Shown one piece after another: positions 9,066 through 17,870 of a stretch of DNA of 52,900 nt; position 1 is the stretch's first letter, and each line of letters begins with the position of its first letter. The notes below the pieces were generated by a model that saw nothing but the letters and a program-made list of their open reading frames with translations, did not search any database and was not told the origin of the DNA. Origin of the DNA: Eubacteriales bacterium (GTDB lineage: Bacteria; Bacillota; Clostridia; Tissierellales; GPF-1); the NCBI GenBank assembly GCA_030625815.1, contig DAOUQF010000026.1:1-52900 (forward strand), in the 5' to 3' direction. A program made the position numbers and the translations under genes.

Positions 9066-10706
9066 CTAGGCGCGTTGTTCTTTTTTCAGGAATCGATCGG
9101 TTTCCCAGGCATAGACGGCAATACTCAAACTGAAAAGCAAAAAGATCCAAGAGGCGTGCAGAATCAAATTGACGGCCGCATGCAAAAGACCGATTACCGT
9201 GATTGTTGCCATATTCAAAAAGACCATTCGCAATAATTTGGACCGATTGTCCTGAATCGCGGCGATATCCTCCGAAAACGGGAATTTTGAACCGAATCCG
9301 CGGTGATTCAGGCGGACAAAGAAACAGAGAAGAAAGAAAATTGAGGCAATCTCATCCAAGGCATTCAAGCCATAAATGCCGATAAAAACCAGAGTGGGCA
9401 CGATGAAGACTGGCAATTGATAGCGGACAAAAAAACTTTTCATCAAGCCGCGTTTCATTTGATTCGGACTCTGGATCGGGAGTGCGTTAAAAATCCAAGC
9501 AGCATGGAAGTATTCGCTTTTCATCCCATAAATCCCTAAGGGCAAGATCATAAACCCGGTCATATACAAGGCGTAGTAGAGGGGCATTGCTTGAAGCTGC
9601 TCCAGAGAAGTCCCGCGCATCAGTATCGGCATCATAATCAGTATGGGAAAAATAATCCCTAATGCCAGTTGTGGAATAACGATCAATTGGATCTTTCGTT
9701 CTCTTTTTAGGAGGCGATAGCCCATGAGGAAACCGGCTGACTCTTCCGCGTTGCGGGTAAAGACCTTGGCGATCAGTCGTTGCCTATTCATGGATTTTTC
9801 CAGTTTTTTGCTGTCGAGTTTTTCTTTGTTATCATCAAGTCGAGACAGCATGGAATCGAATCGAGGGGCTAGCACTTTAAGATAGAGCAGAATCATGCCA
9901 ATGGGTAAAATGAATCCAGTCACTTTAAGAAGAATCGGCAAGGTGCCGCTTTCCGTTGTCATCCAGCTGGCATACCATTGGGATGGGAGCAAAAGATGCC
10001 ACCAAGCCGGAGACAAATGCGCGGTTGCGCCCCGGAGCTCAATGCCCTGATTGAAGACTTGATAGCTGAGCATCATAATAATGGTGACGCCTACCTGCAG
10101 ATATTGAATCATATCGCGAAGTTTTTCGCCACTGAACACTCGCAGAAGCCCGGCATAGAGAAAGGCTGTGAATACAACGGTGATCAAGTCCATACCGATA
10201 TAGGCGAGTAGACAGGCGAGAACACCTTGTATGCCGTCATGATATCCTTCCAGGAGAAGCAGTGGAAGACCCAATACCAGAGTCATAAATCCCATATAGA
10301 CAAAAATATGCAATAGCTTTGCCATATGCAGGCTTTTTTGATCAATGGGTTTCGTTTGCAAGATAAATTGCCCCTGTTTGTCCAGAATAATGGCGGAATA
10401 ATCGGTGATCATAATCAAGGCAGCCATTAAAAAGATAAAGAAAAAACCTAGGGATACGCGAACATAGGAATCGGGAATCGAAGAAACGATCAAGGCGGTG
10501 AAGACGCCGGAAATGCCATACATCAAGGCCATCGTTTGAAAGATTCCATGTTCCTTTTTCCCCTTTTTCTTGTTTCCCGTTGATTTTCGTCTTGCGTCAA
10601 GGGTTAATTGAAGATTGAGAACGGCTTTTACTTTGTTCCAATCGCAGCCCATCTTTTCCATGGGAGAGGCAAGAAAATCAAGCCTGTCTACAAATCGATT
10701 GTTCAT
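9066..10706 (-). CDS. ABC exporter permease
   Basis: 546 residues with about ten or more hydrophobic segments (for example near residues 50-75, 130-150, 380-420 and 495-535). A charged cytoplasmic stretch near residue 290 (DDNKEKLDSKKLEKSMNRQ) divides it. The layout resembles ABC-2-like permeases of Clostridia rather than a known named transporter. Its ATG overlaps the end of the ATPase gene by four bases, so the two form one transporter. Substrate unknown. Confidence 0.75.
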   Translation of the reverse strand: MNNRFVDRLDFLASPMEKMGCDWNKVKAVLNLQLTLDARRKSTGNKKKGKKEHGIFQTMALMYGISGVFTALIVSSIPDSYVRVSLGFFFIFLMAALIMITDYSAIILDKQGQFILQTKPIDQKSLHMAKLLHIFVYMGFMTLVLGLPLLLLEGYHDGIQGVLACLLAYIGMDLITVVFTAFLYAGLLRVFSGEKLRDMIQYLQVGVTIIMMLSYQVFNQGIELRGATAHLSPAWWHLLLPSQWYASWMTTESGTLPILLKVTGFILPIGMILLYLKVLAPRFDSMLSRLDDNKEKLDSKKLEKSMNRQRLIAKVFTRNAEESAGFLMGYRLLKRERKIQLIVIPQLALGIIFPILIMMPILMRGTSLEQLQAMPLYYALYMTGFMILPLGIYGMKSEYFHAAWIFNALPIQSPNQMKRGLMKSFFVRYQLPVFIVPTLVFIGIYGLNALDEIASIFFLLCFFVRLNHRGFGSKFPFSEDIAAIQDNRSKLLRMVFLNMATITVIGLLHAAVNLILHASWIFLLFSLSIAVYAWETDRFLKKEQRA

Positions 10707-11491
10707 GCCTCTTCCTCCAAGATGCGGACAAACCGTTCGGCCAATTCCTGATGATCGGTGAATCCGGTCAGGTCATTGAAGAGTCCTTCCAGGGAGGCCT
10801 CGTGATTTTGTTCACTTAACTGTTCGAAACTGCCGTCAGCAACAACCTTTCCATCGGAAAGCAGAATAATGCGATCTGATATCTTTTCAACAACTTCCAT
10901 AATATGAGAAGAGTAAAAAATGGTTTTTCCCTTCTTCGCCAGGGTGGACAGGACCTCTTTAAAGATCATGACACTATTGGCATCCATGCCGTTCAAGGGC
11001 TCATCGAGAATGAGAATATCCGGATTGTGCAGCATGCTGCTGATGATTAAAATTTTCTGTTTCATTCCTTTGGAGAAGGAAGCAATGCGGTTGTGGTAAT
11101 TGCCGTTGATATCAAAGATTTCCATCAGTGCTTTGGCGCGCCGTTCCGTGGTCTCGGGTGATAATTCGTAGAGGGTGCCCAGAAAGTCGAAATACTCCGC
11201 GGGACTTAAGTTCTCATATAGCTCGCCGCCCTCCGGCACATAGCCGATTCGACGTTTGAAGTCTCCTTGATTTGGATCAAGGAGTTCGCCAAACAGAGAA
11301 ATTTCTCCTTCATCAATGGGTAAAAGCCCCAGGATGAGCTTGATGGTCGTGCTTTTTCCGGCGCCGTTTGCTCCGATATAGCCGATGATTTCACCGGGAT
11401 AGACAGAAAAATCAATGCCTCGCAAGACCGGTTTTCCAGGGATGTATGATTTGCGCAAGTCCTTGATGACAAGGACGGGATTTTCATTCAT
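10703..11491 (-). CDS. ABC transporter ATP-binding protein
   Basis: 262 residues from the ATG at 11491. It shows Walker A GANGAGKST (near residue 40), Q-loop YVPEGGELYENLS, signature FSKGMKQK, Walker B ILILDEPLNGMDA and a switch His in YSSHIME. These define the CcmA/NatA-like export subfamily. AAGGAGG ends seven bases before this ATG, which rules out the longer upstream form. It powers the adjacent permease. The transported molecule cannot be read from the sequence; bacteriocin, drug or sodium export are all possible. Confidence 0.9.
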   Translation of the reverse strand: MNENPVLVIKDLRKSYIPGKPVLRGIDFSVYPGEIIGYIGANGAGKSTTIKLILGLLPIDEGEISLFGELLDPNQGDFKRRIGYVPEGGELYENLSPAEYFDFLGTLYELSPETTERRAKALMEIFDINGNYHNRIASFSKGMKQKILIISSMLHNPDILILDEPLNGMDANSVMIFKEVLSTLAKKGKTIFYSSHIMEVVEKISDRIILLSDGKVVADGSFEQLSEQNHEASLEGLFNDLTGFTDHQELAERFVRILEEEA

Positions 11492-11564
11492 TGTTAGTCC
11501 TCCTTTTCCCGTTAAGTATACCATGAGAAATCAGTTGAAATGGGTATTTCAGGGAAATGTAAGA

Positions 11565-11590
11565 ACCCCCTTATCCAAGGATAAGGGGGT
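11565..11590 (-). terminator. Terminator after aminopeptidase
   Basis: ACCCCCTTATCC / GGATAAGGGGGT forms a strong stem just past the aminopeptidase stop codon. On the minus strand it is followed by TTCTTACATTT. Confidence 0.8.
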
Positions 11591-11595
11591 GAGAT

Positions 11596-12816
11596 TTAAG
11601 CCCAGTTGCCATCGATAAAGAGCGGTATCTCCTTGCCTGATTCCGTGGTTCCCACAACGGATAAATCAGCCGATCCGATCATAAAGTCGGAATGAGACAG
11701 GGAGCGATTCAAGCCTGCAGCTGCAAGTTCCTCTTCATTCATCTGATCGCCGTTTTTCAAGCACATGCCGTATGCATTTCCGATGGCCAAATGACAGGAT
11801 GCATTCTCGTCATATAGGGTGTTGTAGAAAATTAGATTGGAGTTGGAAATCGGAGAATCAAAAGGCACCAAGGCAACTTCACCGATAAATTGAGAGCCTT
11901 CGTCTGTTTCGATTAAGGATTTCAATGCCTCCTCGCCGGAGCCAGCTTCATAGCGAACGATTTTTCCGTCTTCAAACCAGATGGAGAAGTCTGTAATCAG
12001 GTTGCCGTGATAGCTCAAGGGCCGCGTTGATTTCACCCATCCATTGACCCCGGTTTTCAGGTTGCTGGTAAAGACCTCTTCCGTCGGCAGATTGGGTACG
12101 AAATCCCGACCCTTTGCGTTGGGGATGGATCCGCCAACCCAGATGTGATCCGCAGGCAATGCAATGGTGAAATCACAGGTTTGCGATTGAAAATGCAAGG
12201 ACTTGAAATTTTTACTGTTTAATAATGTCAGTCGATTTTTCAAGAAGGCGACATGATCTTTCCATGCCTGAACGGGATCATCCTGGTCCACTCGCACAAC
12301 AGAGAAGACCTGCGACCATAATTTATCCATGGCTGTTTCCGGTGCGTCATTGGGGAATACCTTTGAAGCCCACGCTTCTGAAGGGATGGTAAGGAGATTC
12401 CAGCTGCACAGGCCGTTCATGGTATAGTGTCGGTATCCCTTCAACGCAGTCATGGCTGTTCGGTTCCAGGTCTGCATTCTTGCCGGATCGACATCCTTCA
12501 TCAAATCGGGATTTGGTGTAAGGATGGTAAGAAATGCGCCGCCGTTTTTCGCGATGGTTTCCAGACCTTCTGCCCGCCATGCAGGATAGGTTTCAAAGGC
12601 TTCATCGGGTGCCATTTGATAGCGTGTCTTGTTGGTGACCTCATCGTTCCAGAAGACATGAACGTCCTTCGCACCTGCCGCGTAAGCCTCCTCAACGACC
12701 ATGCGGGTAAAAGGAATGGCATTGATTGGAGCGCTGACGACCAATTCCTGACCCGGTTCAACATTGATTCCGACTTGGATGGCAAGCTTTGCGTAATTTC
12801 TTAATTTGTTTTCCAT
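11596..12816 (-). CDS. Aminopeptidase, M29 (AmpS/T) family
   Basis: 406 residues, the usual size for M29 metallo-aminopeptidases, which release N-terminal residues from peptides in the cytoplasm using two metal ions. Family segments are visible: EVALVPFDSPIS with its metal-ligand Glu, NASCHLAIGNAYG with a ligand His, and LSHSDFMIGSADL with His and Asp. The ATG at 12816 is preferred to an upstream in-frame start because AAGGGGG lies before it and the protein then begins MENKLRNYAKLAI as in relatives. It is a single-gene transcript with its own promoter and terminator. Confidence 0.9.
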   Translation of the reverse strand: MENKLRNYAKLAIQVGINVEPGQELVVSAPINAIPFTRMVVEEAYAAGAKDVHVFWNDEVTNKTRYQMAPDEAFETYPAWRAEGLETIAKNGGAFLTILTPNPDLMKDVDPARMQTWNRTAMTALKGYRHYTMNGLCSWNLLTIPSEAWASKVFPNDAPETAMDKLWSQVFSVVRVDQDDPVQAWKDHVAFLKNRLTLLNSKNFKSLHFQSQTCDFTIALPADHIWVGGSIPNAKGRDFVPNLPTEEVFTSNLKTGVNGWVKSTRPLSYHGNLITDFSIWFEDGKIVRYEAGSGEEALKSLIETDEGSQFIGEVALVPFDSPISNSNLIFYNTLYDENASCHLAIGNAYGMCLKNGDQMNEEELAAAGLNRSLSHSDFMIGSADLSVVGTTESGKEIPLFIDGNWA

Positions 12817-12898
12817 GTGAATCCCCCTTGTGTATGTTGTTTGGAATATCATGATCTTTGATTTAATTCATTTTTTGTATGGAGAGTTCCTATTGCTT

Positions 12899-12926
12899 TC
12901 TATAAATCAGTTTATCATATTTTCAA
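12899..12926 (-). promoter_or_regulatory. Probable promoter of the aminopeptidase gene
   Basis: On the minus strand TTGAAA (12926-12921) and TATAGA (12904-12899) are spaced by 16 bases, about 85 bases before the aminopeptidase start. Confidence 0.5.
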
Positions 12927-12964
12927 AAATTGGTGAAAAAATTAAAAAAGATTTCAAAAAAATC

Positions 12965-12994
12965 TTGACACTTTGGAAACAAGTGTCATATAAT
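12965..12994 (+). promoter_or_regulatory. Sigma-A promoter of the aspS-gatCAB operon with palindrome in the spacer
   Basis: TTGACA (12965-12970) and TATAAT (12989-12994) are both consensus, 18 bases apart. The arms TGACACTT (12966-12973) and AAGTGTCA (12981-12988) form a perfect 8-bp inverted repeat lying across the spacer, placed like a repressor operator. The transcript leads into the T-box. Confidence 0.85.
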
Positions 12995-13004
12995 CAAACA
13001 CAAT

Positions 13005-13280
13005 AAACGCAGAGACGGGAAGAGTAACATCATGGAACATGGTAGCGAGTTGGGGGTAGTGGAAGCCTGATGATGAAACGTGATTGTGAAGAACATCCCT
13101 GAGCGGCCAACCGAAATGCAAAAAGTAGGCTTGGACGGACCCAACCCGTTAACAAATTGGACAGTATCGAAAATGAAGATTTTCCGTACTGAGGTGAGTG
13201 GTCGTTTTTAAACGGCAACTAGGGTGGTATCGCGAAGTTAACTCTTCGTCCCTTTTTTGGGGGACGGAGAGTTTTTTTTA
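13005..13280 (+). promoter_or_regulatory. T-box leader, specifier read as AAC (Asn)
   Basis: The T-box motif AGGGTGGTATCGCG is at 13221-13234. It is followed by a terminator with arms at 13240-13252 and 13261-13273 and a T-run to 13279. Stem I closes by GGGA/TCCC. Its loop holds AGTA on the left and GAA-G-AAC-A on the right, placing AAC (13092-13094, asparagine) as the specifier codon. The leader should read uncharged tRNA-Asn and let transcription continue into aspS-gatCAB when Asn-tRNA is short. The UGGU of the T-box would pair with the G73 discriminator of tRNA-Asn only by wobble, a mild oddity. The specifier is by eye, not from a covariance model. Confidence 0.88.
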
Positions 13281-13320
13281 TACCCTCAACACTTCCTCGG
13301 ATGGAACCAAGGAGGAAAAC

Positions 13321-14601
13321 ATGAAGAAAATTTTTATCGAAGATTTACAGAAAATGACAGGTGCGGTTACGGAAATTACAGGCTGGATTCACAAGATTCA
13401 GCGGTTGAAGACGGCGGGATTCTTTCAATTGCGGGATGCCACTGGATTGGTTCAGGTTGTTTGCGAACCGGAAGTGGCTGAAGCGCTTCGCTTGGAAACC
13501 CCGGTTCGGGTTGTGGGGGAAGTTGTCGGGACAGAGCGCCAGGATGCGGGAGTGGAGATTCATCTGCATAAGGTTGTTGCGTTGGCGGAGGTTGCCTACG
13601 ATTTATTGCCTTTTTCAATCAATGGGCGCAAGGTGGATGCGGGATTGGAAAAGCAATTGGATGTACGAACCATGAGTCTTCGCAGACCCAGAACCCGCGA
13701 TGTCTTTCGAATTGAGCAAGAGATCGTTACCGCTTTTCGTGATTTTTTGATCGAACTGCGATTTTCTGAAATTCATACGCCAAAAATTATCGACGCAGCC
13801 ACCGAAGGTGGTTCAGAAGTCTTTACGGTTGATTATTTCGGACAGCGAGCCTTTCTTGCTCAGAGCCCGCAATTCTATAAGCAGATGATGGTTGGGGCAG
13901 GGTTTGAACGTGTATTTGAGGTGGGACATGCCTACCGGGCAGAATTGCATGCCACTCATCGCCACCTGAATGAATATGTGAGTCTGGATGTGGAAATGGG
14001 ATTTTTGCAGGATGAAAAAGATTTGATGGATTTGGAAGAATCCTTATTATTTGCGATCTTCGATCGATTGGAAATGACATGCCAGCCGCAATTGAAGCGG
14101 CTTGAAGCAGCCGTGCCGGAACGCAAAGCCTTTCCTCGAATTACCATGACGGAAGCGAAAGTGCGATTGGAAGCAGAGGGGATTCGAACCGGAGTGACCT
14201 TGAACGGTGCGCAAGAGAAGCGGCTGGGTGAAATTTTGGAAGAAGAGACGGGATCACCGTTCTATTTCCTAACGGAGTATCCCTTGGCGAAACGTCCGGT
14301 GTATACTTATCCGGGAGAAGGCGAAGGGACTTCGAGATCCTTTGATTTGATCTTTAGGGGGATGGAGATTACAACCGGCGGTCAGCGGATCCATGAATAT
14401 CAAGAATTGTTTGATGGCATGGTGGAAGCGAAGATGGATCCGGAATCATTTGGATTTTATCTGGACAGTTTTCGATTTGGCATGCCGCCCCATGGCGGAT
14501 TCGCCATTGGACTGGAGCGTCTGACCATGCAACTATTAAAACTGGAAAATATTCGAGAGGCGACGCTTTTACCGCGTGATTTGCACCGATTAACGCCATG
14601 A
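13321..14601 (+). CDS. aspS: Aspartyl-tRNA synthetase, archaeal type, probably non-discriminating
   Basis: 426 residues, the size of the archaeal/AspS2 form rather than the 590-residue bacterial form. An OB-fold anticodon domain (residues about 1-105) is followed by a class II core: motif 2 FEVGHAYRAELHATHRHLNEY and motif 3 GFAIGLERLTM. Residue 24 is His in GWIHK. Discriminating archaeal enzymes have Trp there, and His is linked to charging of both tRNA-Asp and tRNA-Asn. The GatCAB genes directly downstream and the Asn-type T-box agree: Asp-tRNA-Asn is made here and amidated next. AGGAGG precedes the ATG at 13321. Confidence 0.92.
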   Translation: MKKIFIEDLQKMTGAVTEITGWIHKIQRLKTAGFFQLRDATGLVQVVCEPEVAEALRLETPVRVVGEVVGTERQDAGVEIHLHKVVALAEVAYDLLPFSINGRKVDAGLEKQLDVRTMSLRRPRTRDVFRIEQEIVTAFRDFLIELRFSEIHTPKIIDAATEGGSEVFTVDYFGQRAFLAQSPQFYKQMMVGAGFERVFEVGHAYRAELHATHRHLNEYVSLDVEMGFLQDEKDLMDLEESLLFAIFDRLEMTCQPQLKRLEAAVPERKAFPRITMTEAKVRLEAEGIRTGVTLNGAQEKRLGEILEEETGSPFYFLTEYPLAKRPVYTYPGEGEGTSRSFDLIFRGMEITTGGQRIHEYQELFDGMVEAKMDPESFGFYLDSFRFGMPPHGGFAIGLERLTMQLLKLENIREATLLPRDLHRLTP

Positions 14602-14615
14602 TGGGAGGAAAGAAA

Positions 14616-14873
14616 ATGAGAGAGCAACTTAGGAAAGCAGCGAAATTAGCAAGAATTGCATTGAAAGAGGAAGAAATTCCAGCGATTGAACAGGCCTTTA
14701 CCGGATTGATTGCGCATTTTGAGCGGATTGGTTCCGTAGAAGTCAGCGAGGATCATCCTCGATCTGTTTTGGTGCTTCGCGAAGATGAATTGCGCGAGCA
14801 GGCCTATCAACCGGAATGGGAAGAACGAGAAACCAAAGAGAAAGCTTTGGTGATCCCTCGAGTCATGGATTAG
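14616..14873 (+). CDS. gatC: Asp-tRNA(Asn)/Glu-tRNA(Gln) amidotransferase subunit C
   Basis: 85 residues, the small clamp subunit that holds GatA and GatB together. The family pattern is clear: KLARIALKEEE near the N-terminus, a central FERIGSVEVS, then a short C-terminal region ending VIPRVMD. The ATG at 14616 has GGGAGGA seven bases upstream; the ATG at 14598 overlaps the aspS stop and lacks a site. Order aspS-gatC-gatA-gatB. Confidence 0.9.
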   Translation: MREQLRKAAKLARIALKEEEIPAIEQAFTGLIAHFERIGSVEVSEDHPRSVLVLREDELREQAYQPEWEERETKEKALVIPRVMD

Positions 14874-14882
14874 GAGGCGCAA

Positions 14883-16253
14883 ATGGAATTAGTAGAACGA
14901 TTATTTTCTGAGATACTAAAAAAAGATCGAAGCATTGGAGCCTTTCTTTCCCTAGATATCGAAGGCGCTTTGAAACAAAGAGAGGAAGCGGAACGCTGCG
15001 AGGGTGCTTTGGCGGGAGTTCCTTTGGGAATTAAAGATAATATTGCCGTAAAAGGACAACCCCTCACTTGTGCTTCCAAGATGTTGATGGGACACCGTGC
15101 CAGCTATGATGCGACAGTGATTGAGCGATTGCGAAAATCCGGCGCTTGGTTTGTCGGAAAAACCAATATGGATGAATTTGCCATGGGAGGCTCTACGGAG
15201 AATTCCGCATTTCAGCAAACCAAGAACCCGGTGGATCTCGACTATGTGCCGGGAGGATCATCGGGCGGAAGCGCGGCGGCTGTGGCTGCAGGCATGGTGC
15301 CGGGAGCGCTGGGTTCTGATACGGGCGGATCGATTCGACAGCCGGCAGCCTATTGCGGCATTGTTGGACTGAAACCGACCTATGGACGCGTTTCACGGTA
15401 TGGATTGGTTGCCTTTGCATCCTCCTTTGATCAGATCGGTCCGATGACGCAAACCGTGGAAGAGTGCGAACGTCTTTTTTCGGTCATTGCAGGAGCCGAT
15501 GAAAAGGATCCAACTTGCGACGGGGCGAGCTATCAGATGCAGAAACGGCTAGCGGACTTTTCCATGCTTCGCGTGGGTGTCGTATCGGGGATTGAAAAGA
15601 TGGGGATCGCGCCAAGCATTCTCAAATCCTATCAAAAGTTAGTAGAAGAATTTCAGGATGCCGGTGCGATTGTGGAAGAGATCGATTTTTCCCTGCCGTC
15701 TGAAGCGGTATCTGTTTATTATGTTTTGTCTTCTGCCGAGGCGAGTTCCAACCTGGGACGATTCGATGGAATCCGGTACGGGTTGAAAGGAACGGGCGCT
15801 TCCGTAGAAGAAGAGATGAAATCGAGTCGCTCCGCTGGATTTGGACTGGAAGTGAAGCGTCGCGTCCTGTTTGGCACCCATGTGTTGTCTGCGGGGTATC
15901 AGGATCAGGTTTACAAGAAGGCGCAGCGGTATCGCGCGACCCTTAAGAATAGGATGGAAGAGCTCTTTCACTCCCACGATTTGTTTTTGATGCCGACAAC
16001 GCCTACACCGGCATTTCGATTGGGGGATCACAGCGATGATCCCATGGGGATGTATTTGGAGGATGCCTTTACGGTGCCTGCAAGTTTGACCGGGATTCCC
16101 GCTTTGTCGATTCCCTATGGAAAGAGCGATGCGGGGCTGCCCATTGGGATGCAAGTTATGGCGGCTCACGGGCAGGAAGAGAAGATCTTTGAAGTTGTGA
16201 AAGGTTTGGAAACGAAGAACGGCGTTTTTGGAAGGAGGGACCAGGATGTATGA
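14883..16253 (+). CDS. gatA: Asp-tRNA(Asn)/Glu-tRNA(Gln) amidotransferase subunit A
   Basis: 456 residues, the glutaminase subunit of the amidase-signature family. The catalytic triad can be placed by spacing: Lys51 (GIKDNIAVKG), cis-Ser126 (GGSSGGSAAAV) and nucleophile Ser150 (GSDTGGSIRQPAAY); the 75- and 24-residue intervals equal those of known GatA. It is somewhat shorter than the usual 480-490 residues, mainly at the ends. It frees ammonia from glutamine and passes it to GatB. The start lies nine bases after gatC, with GGAGG just upstream. Confidence 0.95.
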   Translation: MELVERLFSEILKKDRSIGAFLSLDIEGALKQREEAERCEGALAGVPLGIKDNIAVKGQPLTCASKMLMGHRASYDATVIERLRKSGAWFVGKTNMDEFAMGGSTENSAFQQTKNPVDLDYVPGGSSGGSAAAVAAGMVPGALGSDTGGSIRQPAAYCGIVGLKPTYGRVSRYGLVAFASSFDQIGPMTQTVEECERLFSVIAGADEKDPTCDGASYQMQKRLADFSMLRVGVVSGIEKMGIAPSILKSYQKLVEEFQDAGAIVEEIDFSLPSEAVSVYYVLSSAEASSNLGRFDGIRYGLKGTGASVEEEMKSSRSAGFGLEVKRRVLFGTHVLSAGYQDQVYKKAQRYRATLKNRMEELFHSHDLFLMPTTPTPAFRLGDHSDDPMGMYLEDAFTVPASLTGIPALSIPYGKSDAGLPIGMQVMAAHGQEEKIFEVVKGLETKNGVFGRRDQDV

Positions 16254-17670
16254 TATTGTAATTGGACTGGAAATTCACGTTGAGATGAAGACGAAGACCA
16301 AATTGTTTTGCGGATGTTCAACCGAATTCGGTGCAGCACCCAATACCCAGGTATGTCCGGTCTGTCTGGGTTTGCCGGGCACATTGCCGCAAGTCAATAA
16401 AGAGGCCATCTCCCTTGCGATTCGAGCCGGCGGTGTGTTTGGTTCGACGATTCAGCCTATCAGTCAATTTTCTCGAAAGAACTATATGTATCCCGATCTT
16501 CCAAAGGCGTATCAGATTACCCAGTATCAAGAGCCGATCTGCATCGGTGGCGGGATTGAGGTGATGCGGGAAGGCGAACGAGTGATGATTCGTTTGGAGC
16601 GGATCCATATGGAAGAGGATCCCGGAAAATTGATGCATCCGGAGTATGAATTCTTTTCCCTGGCGGATTACAACCGTTCGGGGATTCCGTTGATTGAAAT
16701 TGTGACAAAGCCCGATCTGCGATCGCCGGAAGAAGCGGTGGAGTTCTTGAAGGCGCTTAGAACCCAATTGGAGTTTGCGGGCATTTCGGATTGCCGCATG
16801 GAGCAAGGCTCCCTGCGATGCGATGCCAATATTTCATTGAAAGAACCGGGAACGGAAATCTTGGGCACCCGGGTGGAGATCAAGAACATCAACTCCTTTC
16901 GGGAAGTGCAAAAGGCGCTGGAGAAGGAAGTGAAACGGCAGTCCGATCTTCTGCGCTTTGGGGAAGGTGAAAAAATCGTTCAAGAAACGCGAAAATGGGA
17001 CACGGGAAAAGGAAGAACCATTTCCATGCGATCCAAAGAGGATGCCGAGGATTACCGCTTTTTTGATGATCCCGATCTTCCCGTGATTCAGCTGACCCAG
17101 GGTCAAATTGAAGCGGCGCAGGCGGATCTGCCAACGGAGACGGCGATTCAGCGGCGAGAGCGATTCCAGATGAGCTATGGATTAAGTGAAGAGGAAGCGA
17201 CGAAGCTGACCGAGGATGCCGTATTGGCGCGGCTGATGGATCAAGCCGGGGAAGGCCATTCGGATCCCAGAAAGGTTGCGACCTGGATTTTGACGGAAGG
17301 GCTTTGCTTGTATCGGTCCGGGGAAGGCTTTCGGGTTGACGCGTCGACCTTGCTTGTCTTGTTGGAAACGGTTGAATCCGGAGGTCTGTCTCATTCAGCG
17401 GCCAAACAGGTCTTTGAATCCCTGTGGAAAATCGGCGGAACGGTGGATGATACGATTCAAGTCCTTGGTCTGCAGCAAAACAGCGATCAAGACGAGTTGA
17501 CGGATTTGATCGCGAAGATCGTGGCGGAGAATCCGCAAGCGATCGCTGAGATCAGGGCAGGAAATGGCAAAGCCTTTGGATTCCTGATGGGAGCGGTTAT
17601 GAAGGAAACCAAGGGAACGGCAAATCCTAAAATTGCCAAGGCATTGATAGAAGCGGAATTGAAAAGATGA
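16246..17670 (+). CDS. gatB: Asp-tRNA(Asn)/Glu-tRNA(Gln) amidotransferase subunit B
   Basis: 474 residues from the ATG at 16246, preceded by GGAAGGAGGG and overlapping the gatA stop by eight bases. The N-terminal kinase-like domain has IVIGLEIHVEMKTKTKLFC, CPVCLGLPG, RKNYMYPDLPKAYQITQY and a tRNA-binding C-terminal YqeY-like tail (NPKIAKALIEAELKR). GatB activates the side-chain carboxylate of the mischarged tRNA and amidates it. It is the last gene of the T-box operon; no strong terminator follows before the next promoter. Confidence 0.95.
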   Translation: MYDIVIGLEIHVEMKTKTKLFCGCSTEFGAAPNTQVCPVCLGLPGTLPQVNKEAISLAIRAGGVFGSTIQPISQFSRKNYMYPDLPKAYQITQYQEPICIGGGIEVMREGERVMIRLERIHMEEDPGKLMHPEYEFFSLADYNRSGIPLIEIVTKPDLRSPEEAVEFLKALRTQLEFAGISDCRMEQGSLRCDANISLKEPGTEILGTRVEIKNINSFREVQKALEKEVKRQSDLLRFGEGEKIVQETRKWDTGKGRTISMRSKEDAEDYRFFDDPDLPVIQLTQGQIEAAQADLPTETAIQRRERFQMSYGLSEEEATKLTEDAVLARLMDQAGEGHSDPRKVATWILTEGLCLYRSGEGFRVDASTLLVLLETVESGGLSHSAAKQVFESLWKIGGTVDDTIQVLGLQQNSDQDELTDLIAKIVAENPQAIAEIRAGNGKAFGFLMGAVMKETKGTANPKIAKALIEAELKR

Positions 17671-17687
17671 ATGGAGACTGGGGTCCC

Positions 17688-17716
17688 TTGCGGATCCTCT
17701 TCTTCTATGGTATTCT
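17688..17716 (+). promoter_or_regulatory. Probable promoter of the preQ1 riboswitch transcript
   Basis: TTGCGG (17688-17693) and TATTCT (17711-17716) are spaced by 17 bases, placing the transcript start just at the riboswitch aptamer. Confidence 0.55.
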
Positions 17717-17720
17717 GTAA

Positions 17721-17832
17721 CACAGACAGTTCGCAAGCCTCCTGTCTTTAAACAAAACTACGGCACACAGCAAAGAAAAAGACATCGTAGATGTCCTTGT
17801 TGTGCTGCTCAAATGGGTAGCGCAATTTTTTT
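17721..17832 (+). promoter_or_regulatory. PreQ1-I riboswitch with terminator platform
   Basis: The aptamer P1 is AGACAG (17724-17729) with CTGTCT (17742-17747). The loop begins TTCGCA, and the A-rich tail TTAAACAAAACTACGG closely resembles the type-2 preQ1-I aptamer of Thermoanaerobacter. Downstream, TTGTGCTGCT (17800-17809) pairs with GGTAGCGCAA (17816-17825), followed by seven T: a terminator. GGCACACAGCAA (17763-17774) can pair with the 5' arm of that terminator and act as antiterminator. Ligand binding would trap the tail and favour termination, an OFF switch for the queuosine-precursor transporter. A short GACATC/GATGTC hairpin lies between. Confidence 0.8.
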
Positions 17833-17870
17833 GGTTAAAAATACCATAAGCATGAAAGGGGTGTGGTTTG

